Shown in pieces: positions 16,446 to 24,198 of a DNA stretch of 50,192 bases. Under the pieces are notes generated by a model that saw nothing but the letters and a program-made list of their open reading frames with translations, was not told the origin of the DNA and made no database searches. Each line of letters begins with the position of its first letter. Position 1 is the first letter of the stretch. This stretch comes from Flavobacteriales bacterium (GTDB taxonomy: Bacteria; Bacteroidota; Bacteroidia; Flavobacteriales; Flavobacteriaceae). The stretch is taken from contig JAMONV010000017.1 of NCBI GenBank assembly GCA_027066365.1, positions 1 through 50,192 of the forward strand, given 5' to 3'. Both the position numbers and the translations under genes were made by a program.

Positions 16446-17091
16446 GCATGAATTATTGGAGCGGACGCTTTCATTTCTGAAGCGGGAATTAAAAAACACC
16501 GAAAAAGGACATGATTATTGGCACGCTTTGCGCGTTTGGCATAATGCACATAAAATTGCTCGTGTCGAAGGCGGAAATTTGCGTGTCATCATGCTAGCCG
16601 CACTCTTGCACGATATAGCCGATGCCAAATTTCATAATGGAAATGAAAAAATAGGCCCTCAAAAAGCCAAACTTTTCATGCAATCTTTGAATTTAGACCC
16701 CGCTATTATTCATCATGTTGAACAAATCATTCGTCATATCTCTTTCAAAAATTCCTTTGAAAAACAAGAATTCAATTCACTTGAATTGTTTATTGTTCGC
16801 GATGCCGACCGCCTGGATGCCATGGGTGCCATCGGTATTGCCAGGACTTTTCATTTCGGCGGATATAAAAATAATCCTATTTTTGATCCCGAAGTGCCTT
16901 TGGAACCCATTACTTCCAAGGAGGAATATAAAAAATATAACCGTTCAACCATTCATCATTTTTACGATAAACTCTTGAAATTGAAGGATTTAATGCATAC
17001 TAAAACCGCCAAACGAATGGCGCGGGAAAGGCATGCTTTTATGGAGGCTTTTTTAAAGCGATTCTTTAAGGAGTGGCCGCAGGAGAAATAA
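16438..17091 (+). CDS. HD-domain phosphohydrolase (YedJ-like)
   Basis: About 217 residues. I start it at the ATG at 16438, which overlaps the mgsA stop; the longer frame from 16369 lies inside mgsA. The HD metal ligands are present: [11 protein letters not shown] (first His), LLHDIAD (HD pair) and [17 protein letters not shown] (last Asp). This matches the YedJ group of HD hydrolases, thought to act on nucleotides or other phosphate esters; the substrate is unknown. It is co-translated with methylglyoxal synthase. The gene ends 12 bases before the stop of the convergent lipoprotein gene. Confidence 0.85.
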   Translation: MNEHELLERTLSFLKRELKNTEKGHDYWHALRVWHNAHKIARVEGGNLRVIMLAALLHDIADAKFHNGNEKIGPQKAKLFMQSLNLDPAIIHHVEQIIRHISFKNSFEKQEFNSLELFIVRDADRLDAMGAIGIARTFHFGGYKNNPIFDPEVPLEPITSKEEYKKYNRSTIHHFYDKLLKLKDLMHTKTAKRMARERHAFMEAFLKRFFKEWPQEK

Positions 17092-17103
17092 TAACACTGA
17101 AAA

Positions 17104-17784
17104 TTATTTATTGATTTTTCCGGCGATATATTTTCCGTAAACCGACCGGCGAACTTCGGGCGAAAAACGATGATACAAACTGTCAAGCACCGTTTGATTA
17201 TTTCTAAAATTTTCCCATGCCACATAAGCACCCACAGGCCATTGTGCATGCTTGGCCGCAAAATGATAAGCGAAATATTTGAAACGTTTTTCAATGGAAA
17301 TCAACTGATCTTCCGCTTCCTTTAGCCGGACACTGTCATTGTTTTTGGCCGCTTCCCATTTTTGTTTTATTACATCCAAGCGTTTATCGTTCATTTGCTT
17401 GACCATATTTTGGTATGCTTCCCAATAACGGTGATTGATTCCTCCTTCGATACGTTTTTTCAAACCCATTTTTTTCAATTCGGTGGAAATTTTCATCAAA
17501 GTGTCATCGATAAAAAACATAAGATAAGCATCCGGTAATTCTTTGACGGTGATAACGGCAAGTTGAGGCGAAACGGTATCGGTTTTGAACACGAAATGAC
17601 CGGTTCCTTTGAGCCTGAGACTATCAACCGGAATCAAACTGTCGCCCCGGAATAAATTCAAGTAAACGGTGCCTTTCTTTAAGCCGTAGATGTCCCCTTC
17701 AATACTCTTGGAAATTCTCTCGTTTTGACAATTCCAAGCGGAAATCATAATCAATATCAAAATCAAACGATTTAATTTTTTCAT
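17104..17784 (-). CDS. DUF4369-like lipoprotein
   Basis: A 226-residue protein with an N-terminal lipoprotein-type signal whose lipobox (SAWNC) is weak. After it comes a beta-rich DUF4369-like domain (about 28-115: IEGDIYGLKKGTVYLNLFRG, SLIPVDSLRLKG and GHFVFKT). The rest is helical and charged. In Bacteroidota this domain often precedes a thioredoxin domain, but none is present here. It lies 21 bases downstream of the DUF819 gene and is probably co-transcribed with it. Function unknown. Confidence 0.7.
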   Translation of the reverse strand: MKKLNRLILILIMISAWNCQNERISKSIEGDIYGLKKGTVYLNLFRGDSLIPVDSLRLKGTGHFVFKTDTVSPQLAVITVKELPDAYLMFFIDDTLMKISTELKKMGLKKRIEGGINHRYWEAYQNMVKQMNDKRLDVIKQKWEAAKNNDSVRLKEAEDQLISIEKRFKYFAYHFAAKHAQWPVGAYVAWENFRNNQTVLDSLYHRFSPEVRRSVYGKYIAGKINK

Positions 17785-17805
17785 GCTCGTTATTATTTTT
17801 TATTT

Positions 17806-19107
17806 TCACTGTAACCAATCCGTAACCCATGCCATCAATTGTGCCGCCGCCAATGCGCCATAAGTTCCCACAACATAACCCAAAATCGCCAATAATGCAC
17901 CTACGCTGGCCAAAGCAGGATGAAATGCCGAAGCGACAACCGGTGCCGAGGCCGCTCCGCCCACATTGGCTTGACTGCCTACTGCAAGAAAAAAGTATGG
18001 CGAACGAGAAATTTTTGCTACGATAATCATTAAAATCGCATGAATAGCCATCCAAATCAATCCGACGGTAATCAATCCGGGAATATCCCCCATACGTGCC
18101 AAATCTATTTTCATGCCAATGGAGGCAACCAAAAAATAAATAAATACACTTCCGATTTTGGAAGCGCCGGCACCTTCAAGTAATTTAACCGGAGTAAACG
18201 AAAACAAAATTCCTGCAACGGTTGCCAAACTGATGAGCCAAAAGAAAGGCGATCCTAAGGATGAAAAAGCCGATTTAGGATCGCGAATCACTTCAAAATG
18301 CGTTTTTAGTCCCTCCGAAATCCATTGGGATGCTCCATAGGCAACAGCCACCGTAAAAAAAACCAACCCCAAAATCATCATGTATTCGCGAAGCGTAGGA
18401 ATATGTTGTGTTTCGCGATCGAATGCTTCCACCTTTGCTTTCAATTCGTCGATAGCCGTAGTATCCGCCCTAAAAAAACGATTGATTTTGTCATTATAAT
18501 TGATACCGATGAGTAATAATGCCATCCATAAATTCGCCACTAAAATATCCACCAACACCATGCCGCCGTATAATTGCTGATTGTATTTAAAAATTTCCAG
18601 CATCGCCGTTTGGTTGGCTCCACCGCCAATCCAGCTACCGGCTAATGTTGCCAAACCTCGCCAAGTGGCGTCAAACCCTTCGGGTTTTAATAAATCCGGA
18701 AAAATCTGCGCGGCAAGGAATAACGAAAGCGGCGCCCCGATGATGATTCCCGCGGTTCCGGTGAAAAACATAAGCAAAGCACGCCAGCCCAAACGCATGA
18801 TAGCTTTCAGGTCAATGCTTAATGTAAATAGAATTAAAGCCGCAGGCAACAAAAGCCGTGAAGCAATCCAGTATAGCCGGGAATGATAAACCGTATCTCC
18901 GTGATCCGTGTGTATCGTCCACGAATGACCGATTATATGAAGCGCCGTTAATGCTGCCGGCAACATATAGGCTAAAAATAATGCGGGAACAACGGTATAG
19001 AAAGTCTTAAAAAAACGGGATTTCAGTCCCGAAGTATAAAAAATCAATCCTAATAATCCGGCCAAAACACCGAATGTCATCAAATCGCTTTTGATAATCG
19101 GTTCCAA
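17806..19107 (-). CDS. DUF819 family membrane protein
   Basis: A 433-residue polytopic membrane protein, about 11-12 helices, of the DUF819 (YjcL-like) family. Typical parts are the N-terminal FGVLAGLLGLIFYTSG, the WRGLATLAGSWIGGGANQTAM loop and the C-terminal SQANVGGAASAPVVASAFHP. The twofold layout recalls bile-acid/sodium-type secondary transporters, but no substrate is established. The start codon appears to be TTG at 19107, since an in-frame stop lies two codons upstream and the family needs the MEPIIKSD residues before the first helix; the next ATG is nine codons downstream. Confidence 0.85.
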   Translation of the reverse strand: MEPIIKSDLMTFGVLAGLLGLIFYTSGLKSRFFKTFYTVVPALFLAYMLPAALTALHIIGHSWTIHTDHGDTVYHSRLYWIASRLLLPAALILFTLSIDLKAIMRLGWRALLMFFTGTAGIIIGAPLSLFLAAQIFPDLLKPEGFDATWRGLATLAGSWIGGGANQTAMLEIFKYNQQLYGGMVLVDILVANLWMALLLIGINYNDKINRFFRADTTAIDELKAKVEAFDRETQHIPTLREYMMILGLVFFTVAVAYGASQWISEGLKTHFEVIRDPKSAFSSLGSPFFWLISLATVAGILFSFTPVKLLEGAGASKIGSVFIYFLVASIGMKIDLARMGDIPGLITVGLIWMAIHAILMIIVAKISRSPYFFLAVGSQANVGGAASAPVVASAFHPALASVGALLAILGYVVGTYGALAAAQLMAWVTDWLQ

Positions 19108-19177
19108 TTTTTATGATTTTTGGCACGAATATAGCAAATTATACCCGAATAGCCATTAAAGAAAAAACAATTTTTCC

Positions 19178-19185
19178 TATATTTG
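19178..19185 (+). promoter_or_regulatory. -7 promoter box (TATATTTG)
   Basis: TATATTTG matches the -7 consensus and lies 18 bases before the ATG at 19204. No -33 TTTG is seen at the usual distance. Confidence 0.5.
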
Positions 19186-19203
19186 AAATATCGTAAATGA
19201 TAA

Positions 19204-21342
19204 ATGCATATGAATTTTAGAAAAAAAATATTTTTCTTTTTATTGATAGTCTTGGGCTTCGCTAATTTGAGCCATGCTCAGGAAAACCGTATGTGGATTC
19301 CTTCGGAAGCGAATTTTGCCTATTCGCTTATGGTGGAAAGCGGTGCCCGTTTTTCAAAAAACGATTTATACGATCCCGCCAAGCCTTCGTTCAATGATGC
19401 CATTGTGCAATTCAACGGCGGTTGCACCGGAGAAGTGATTTCTCCATACGGTTTGATTTTGACCAACCACCATTGCGGATATTCCGCCATCCAAGCCCAT
19501 TCTACATTGGAACACAATTATGTCGCAGACGGTTTCTGGGCGAAATCTTTCGACGAAGAATTACCCAATCCGGGAATGTATGTGACTTTTGTGCGAAAAA
19601 TTATCGATGTAACCGATAGTGTCTTGGAAGGCGTCACAAACGATATGCCGGAGAAAGAACGGCAAAGCAGAGTGGACGCCAATATTCAAAAAGTGAAAAA
19701 AAATATGAGCAGGAAACCTTGGCAGGATGTCGAGGTCAAATCGTTTTTCTACGGGAATAAATATTATGCTTTTGTGGAAGAAACCTTTAAGGATATCCGA
19801 TTGGTGGGAGCGCCTCCTTCGGCGATAGGAAAATTCGGTGCCGATACCGATAATTGGATGTGGCCCCGCCATAGCGGCGATTTTTCCTTGTTTCGAATTT
19901 ATGCCGGCAAAAACAATCGCCCTGCAGAATACAGCCCGGATAATAAACCGTATCGACCGGAAAAATATCTCAAAGTCAGCCTTAACGGTGTCAAAAAAGG
20001 CGATTTGATTATCGTTTACGGTTTTCCGGGGAAAACACAGGAATATTTACCATCGTTCCGGATTCGTCAAATCGTAGAAAAAGTCAATCCGTTGCGTATT
20101 GCCATTCGTGACAAAGCTTTGGAAATATTGGGTAAATATATGCGTAGCAACGATACATTAAAATTGAAATATACGGCAAAATTTGCGCGCGTGGCCAATT
20201 ATTGGAAAAAATGGAAGGGCGAAAATGTAGGCATATCACGTGCTCATGCCATTGAAAACAAGCAATATCTCGAAAAACTTTTTCGCACACAGATGCAAAA
20301 CAAAAATTATTCCGCTTCCGACAAGGCTATTCTCGATAGTTTACGGAATGCATACGAACAATTATTGCCTGCGGAATTGGCAAGAAACGTGTTCATAGAA
20401 GCCGGATATTTGAATAATCCTTGGATGCAGCGTGGTTTTCTTCTGTCGATTGCATTGCAAAAAGTATCGGACGAAAAACTTTCCGAAGAACAAAGGCGGC
20501 GTATTTTGTCCTCATTCAAGGATAGCGATAAAAGGGTAGAGAAGGAGTTGTTTATTGCCATGACAAAAATGCTGAAAGAAAACATGCCCGAAGCTTATCT
20601 GCCCGGTATATTTAAAAATTTGATTCCCGAACAAACAGCCGATTGGATGATGCAAAATTCAGCTCTGACCGACCGGAAGCGAATGGAAAAATTACTTGAT
20701 TTAAAATTAAGCGACCTGCAAAGTGCTATAAAAAACGATAGCGGAGTGAGTTTGGCACAGGCTTTGCTTTTTGAATATAACGGAAAGATAAATCCCGATT
20801 ATCAATCCGCACAAGCAGACGTTAATCGCCTTATGAGGAAATACTTGAAACTACAAATGGAACTCAACCCGGTAGCCCGGTTCAATCCCGATGCCAACGG
20901 CACATTACGCGTGACCTTCGGCAAAGTGGAAGGATACGATCCGCGAGATGGCGTGCATTATGAACCTTTCACCACCATTGACGGGGTCATTGAAAAATAC
21001 ATTCCCGGCGATTACGAATTCGATTTACCCGAGTCATACATTAATATATATAAGAAAAAAGATTTCGGTCCATATGCCTTGAAAGGGACAGTTCTTGTGA
21101 ATTTTCTCGGTACCGCTCACACTACCGGAGGTAATTCCGGAAGCCCTGCTTTGAATGCCAGCGGCGAATTGGTTGGATTGAATTTCGACCGAGTTTGGGA
21201 AGGCACCATGTCGGATTTGTTCTATGACCCGAAAATTTGCCGCAATATTATGGTGGATATGCGCTATATCCTCTTCATTATTGATAAATTGGGCAAAGCC
21301 CGAAATTTGATTTACGAAATTAACTCCCCAAAAAACAATTGA
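19204..21342 (+). CDS. S46-family dipeptidyl-peptidase, DPP11 type (Asp/Glu-specific)
   Basis: A 712-residue periplasmic exopeptidase that removes dipeptides from oligopeptides. A signal peptide ends near residue 25 (LSHAQ). Chymotrypsin-like catalytic elements are present: TNHHCGY (His89/90), HSGDFS (Asp226) and GGNSGSP (Ser645). Residue 663, 18 after the catalytic Ser, is Arg (FDRVWEG). In characterised S46 enzymes Arg at this place gives DPP11 specificity for Asp/Glu, whereas Gly gives DPP7. A second ATG two codons in is an equally good start. A cytochrome gene starts 4 bases after the stop. Confidence 0.92.
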   Translation: MHMNFRKKIFFFLLIVLGFANLSHAQENRMWIPSEANFAYSLMVESGARFSKNDLYDPAKPSFNDAIVQFNGGCTGEVISPYGLILTNHHCGYSAIQAHSTLEHNYVADGFWAKSFDEELPNPGMYVTFVRKIIDVTDSVLEGVTNDMPEKERQSRVDANIQKVKKNMSRKPWQDVEVKSFFYGNKYYAFVEETFKDIRLVGAPPSAIGKFGADTDNWMWPRHSGDFSLFRIYAGKNNRPAEYSPDNKPYRPEKYLKVSLNGVKKGDLIIVYGFPGKTQEYLPSFRIRQIVEKVNPLRIAIRDKALEILGKYMRSNDTLKLKYTAKFARVANYWKKWKGENVGISRAHAIENKQYLEKLFRTQMQNKNYSASDKAILDSLRNAYEQLLPAELARNVFIEAGYLNNPWMQRGFLLSIALQKVSDEKLSEEQRRRILSSFKDSDKRVEKELFIAMTKMLKENMPEAYLPGIFKNLIPEQTADWMMQNSALTDRKRMEKLLDLKLSDLQSAIKNDSGVSLAQALLFEYNGKINPDYQSAQADVNRLMRKYLKLQMELNPVARFNPDANGTLRVTFGKVEGYDPRDGVHYEPFTTIDGVIEKYIPGDYEFDLPESYINIYKKKDFGPYALKGTVLVNFLGTAHTTGGNSGSPALNASGELVGLNFDRVWEGTMSDLFYDPKICRNIMVDMRYILFIIDKLGKARNLIYEINSPKNN

Positions 21343-21346
21343 ACTC

Positions 21347-22072
21347 ATGAAAAAAAAACTGTTGATATTAGGTTTGATTTATTGGCAAATAATTTTTGCT
21401 CAAGTGTCACTTAACGACCGTGCCTTTGCCGTACAAGTTACCATGACCTTACTCAAGGAAAATACCGACGGATTGTTGCAATTTATCGACCCGAATTTAA
21501 AACAAACCGTAAATCAAGATATTATGTCGTCGGCATTTACCGTGCTTGATCAAATGAAAGGCTTAGGCAATATCGCAACAGCCAAAGCGTTGAATTATTT
21601 TATCCTGTATAAAGACGATAAAAAAAATACTTTTGTGGTCTATGTACCGCTTGTATTGGATAATAAAAAAATATTAACCGTCAGTTTTGAAGGAGTCAAG
21701 CACGGCGGAAAAATCTATGTCAGTTCACCGTTTCAGCTATTAAACCGAAAAAAAGAACAGGATGTAGCGGAAGGCATGAAAATCTTTATGTCCAAATGCT
21801 TCAGTTGCCACGGAAAATACGGCGAAGGTACTGTAGGACCCAATTTATCGGATGATTATTGGAAATACGCCCAATCCGATGAAGATATTTTTAACATTAT
21901 TAAAGAAGGACGAAAGGGAACCATAATGATAGCATACAAAAGTTTTATGTCCGATGATGAAATACGAAAAGTGATGTTATACCTGAGCGTATTACAAGGA
22001 CAGACCATGAAGAAAGGAAAATCCCCCGAGGGAAATAAAGTCCGTTTATTAAGGGATTTGTATTTAAATTAA
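21347..22072 (+). CDS. c-type cytochrome with an N-terminal DUF3887-like domain
   Basis: A 241-residue exported protein with a signal peptide ending near residue 19 (QIIFAQ). Residues about 24-130 have the layout of a DUF3887/NTF2-like domain (a two-helix start AVQVTMTLLKENTDGLLQFI, then LDQMKGLGNI and strands). Residues about 138-225 are a single-haem cytochrome c: CFSCH at 151-155, VGPNLSDDYW, and a likely axial Met in the TIMIAYKSFM region. The second half resembles the haem domain of cbb3 oxidase subunit III, without membrane helices. It lies 4 bases after the peptidase gene. Its redox partners are unknown. Confidence 0.8.
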   Translation: MKKKLLILGLIYWQIIFAQVSLNDRAFAVQVTMTLLKENTDGLLQFIDPNLKQTVNQDIMSSAFTVLDQMKGLGNIATAKALNYFILYKDDKKNTFVVYVPLVLDNKKILTVSFEGVKHGGKIYVSSPFQLLNRKKEQDVAEGMKIFMSKCFSCHGKYGEGTVGPNLSDDYWKYAQSDEDIFNIIKEGRKGTIMIAYKSFMSDDEIRKVMLYLSVLQGQTMKKGKSPEGNKVRLLRDLYLN

Positions 22073-22086
22073 AATTAATAACTTTG
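22057..22086 (+). promoter_or_regulatory. Internal promoter (TTTG, 18 bases, TAACTTTG)
   Basis: TTTG at 22057-22060 and TAACTTTG at 22079-22086 form one of the best promoter matches in the window. It overlaps the 3' end of the cytochrome gene and lies 22 bases before the next ATG, so the PilJ-like gene can be expressed on its own. Confidence 0.65.
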
Positions 22087-22108
22087 TAACTTCAAATTAT
22101 TCAGCAAT

Positions 22109-22882
22109 ATGAAAAGAAAAATTAACGTTTTTGTCCTGATGGCATTGATACCCTTGATGGGTGCTGTCGCACAACAAATTAACACTACCGCCGATATCAT
22201 TGATGAAATAGAGGAATTGAGGACACTTTCACAAAAGATTGGGAGTTATTACATCTTGTCCAGTTTATACCCTACGGAGGAAAAATACAAAAACAAAGAA
22301 ATCGAGTATATAGACAGGTTTAATGACGGATTGGTCAAATTAATCGACGCGGATTTGGATGACGAGATTAACATCGAATTGCAGAAATTAAATTTAACCT
22401 GGTTGTATGTAAATAAAATTTTAAAGACTAAATATGAACGTCAAGCAGCAGCTAAAATTTTGGATAAGCTGGAAGACTTGCAAAAAGAAGCCGAGTCGAT
22501 AGCGGAAATGATTTTAAAACGGACCAAGAAAGATTTGGCTAAAATCGTTAAAGTGGCGGCGGAAACCCGGGTGATGTTTCAGCGTATGAATCTTTATTTT
22601 ATGGCGAATAAAGCCAATATTATCAATACCAGTATTGCAGACCGCTATGCCGATTCCGTGAATAAAATTAAAGAAGGAGTAAGTTACCTCGAGTCATGGG
22701 ATCAGAACGACGATACCATGCTTATGATGCTCGAAATGTTAAAAAATAAAATGAAACCGATCGTCAAAACCACCGATGTAAAAAAGGTCAATTATAAACC
22801 CGTTATCTTTAATATGATTGCCGAAGGCTTTGACGATGATTTAAAATTGTTAATCAAAGCTTATAAGGAGAAAACGCAATAA
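22109..22882 (+). CDS. Periplasmic helical protein with two PilJ-N-like modules
   Basis: A 257-residue protein with a signal peptide ending near residue 22 (GAVAQQ) and then almost only helices. The segment ELRTLSQKIGSYYIL resembles the LSQR core of PilJ-type sensor domains (PF13675). A weaker repeat of the same kind occurs later (AAETRVMFQRMNLYFMANKA). In known proteins this domain sits in the periplasm in front of a transmembrane signalling module; here it is free-standing with no membrane helix after the signal. Family assignment is tentative. It has its own promoter and is closed by a terminator. Confidence 0.6.
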   Translation: MKRKINVFVLMALIPLMGAVAQQINTTADIIDEIEELRTLSQKIGSYYILSSLYPTEEKYKNKEIEYIDRFNDGLVKLIDADLDDEINIELQKLNLTWLYVNKILKTKYERQAAAKILDKLEDLQKEAESIAEMILKRTKKDLAKIVKVAAETRVMFQRMNLYFMANKANIINTSIADRYADSVNKIKEGVSYLESWDQNDDTMLMMLEMLKNKMKPIVKTTDVKKVNYKPVIFNMIAEGFDDDLKLLIKAYKEKTQ

Positions 22883-22914
22883 TTATAAAATGGATAGGAA
22901 AAAATGAATAATCG

Positions 22915-22944
22915 AGGGACCGTTAAATACGGTCTCTTTTTTTT
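22915..22944 (+). terminator. Rho-independent terminator
   Basis: AGGGACCG (22915-22922) pairs with CGGTCTCT (22930-22937), one G-U pair, followed by eight T. It ends the peptidase-cytochrome-PilJ unit. The following 200 bases hold only weak remnants of element B (ACACGAATAAAAAGG near 23010, GTGGCAAGAAGACAAA near 23082). Confidence 0.85.
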
Positions 22945-23155
22945 GCCCGGCGGAGGCTAGCTTTTTCTCTCGAAATGTCCGGAATAAATACATTGTTTTA
23001 TCGCAAGAAACACGAATAAAAAGGAAGATAATCGCGGGTTTAGGCTAGAGAGGTTTATTTTTCCACAATTTTTCTAAGAAGTGGCAAGAAGACAAAGTTT
23101 ATTTGAAAAAAAAATAATATATTTACGCATTGAAAATTAGAATTCGACCTTAATT

Positions 23156-24169
23156 ATGTATAGTTCCAAGATTGTAGGATTAGGTAAATACATACCCGAA
23201 AAGGTAGTCACTAATGATGATTTGACACGTTTCATGGATACATCGGACGAATGGATCAGGGAGCGAACCGGCATTGAAGAGCGTCACTGGGTGGAGGAAG
23301 GCGATGGAAATACCACTTCCGGTATGGCATACAAAGCCACTATGCAAGCTTTGGAACGTGCCGGAATGAAACCCGAAGAAATCGATTTTATCATTTTTGC
23401 CACATTGAGCCCGGATTATTTTTTTCCGGGCTCGGGTGTTTTGTTGCAGGATTTATTGGGAATACCCAATGTGGGAGCCCTTGATGTCAGGAATCAGTGT
23501 AGCGGCTTTGTATATGCAACGGCAGTAGCCGATCAATTTATTAAAACGGGTATGTATAAAAATGTGTTGGTTGTCGGTTCCGAAGTGCATTCCACCGGTT
23601 TGGATATTTCGACAAGAGGAAGAGGCGTGGCGGTTTTATTCGGAGATGGAGCCGGCGCTATGATTTTGACACGTGATTCGGATACATCACGCGGATATTT
23701 GGCACACAACTTACATTCCCAAGGAAAATACGCCAAAGAATTATGGGTGGAAAATCCCGGAAGTCGCACGCCTACGGCGAAAGTCATTGAAAACGCATCG
23801 AAAAATCCCGAAGATATTTCCTATTATCCGTATATGAACGGAAATTATGTATTTAAACACGCCATTGTGCGTTTTCAGGAAGCTATCGGAGAAGCTTTGA
23901 AGGATGCAGGTTTAAGTGTTAATGATATCGATATGTTCATTCCGCATCAAGCCAATTTGCGAATTACACAATTCGTGCAAAAACAATTAGGCTTGAGCGA
24001 CAATCAAGTTTTCAGTAACATTCAAAAGTACGGCAACACTACGGCCGCTTCCATTCCCATTGCATTGACAGAAGCTTGGGAACAGGGTAAATTCAAGACA
24101 GGGGATATACTCGTTCAGGCTTCATTCGGAAGCGGATTTACCTGGGGGGCCAATTTGTATAAATGGTAG
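23156..24169 (+). CDS. fabH: 3-oxoacyl-ACP synthase III (FabH family)
   Basis: A 337-residue thiolase-fold condensing enzyme that starts fatty-acid chains from acyl-CoA and malonyl-ACP. The catalytic triad is visible: Cys115 (NQCSGF), His264 (IPHQAN) and Asn294 (YGNTTAAS). The dimer/glycine motif GRGVAVLFGDGAGAMIL and the N-terminal DTSDEWIRERTGI are typical. An isolated member of this family could also make a specialised acyl product, since no other fab genes are near. The next gene starts 29 bases after the stop. Confidence 0.88.
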   Translation: MYSSKIVGLGKYIPEKVVTNDDLTRFMDTSDEWIRERTGIEERHWVEEGDGNTTSGMAYKATMQALERAGMKPEEIDFIIFATLSPDYFFPGSGVLLQDLLGIPNVGALDVRNQCSGFVYATAVADQFIKTGMYKNVLVVGSEVHSTGLDISTRGRGVAVLFGDGAGAMILTRDSDTSRGYLAHNLHSQGKYAKELWVENPGSRTPTAKVIENASKNPEDISYYPYMNGNYVFKHAIVRFQEAIGEALKDAGLSVNDIDMFIPHQANLRITQFVQKQLGLSDNQVFSNIQKYGNTTAASIPIALTEAWEQGKFKTGDILVQASFGSGFTWGANLYKW

Positions 24170-24198
24170 GAAAACGAACACTTATAAAACTCAATATT

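Noticed and set aside
24163-24198. Upstream extension of the SusC gene
   Set aside because: It would overlap fabH and place residues before the signal peptide; the ATG at 24199 is the natural start.
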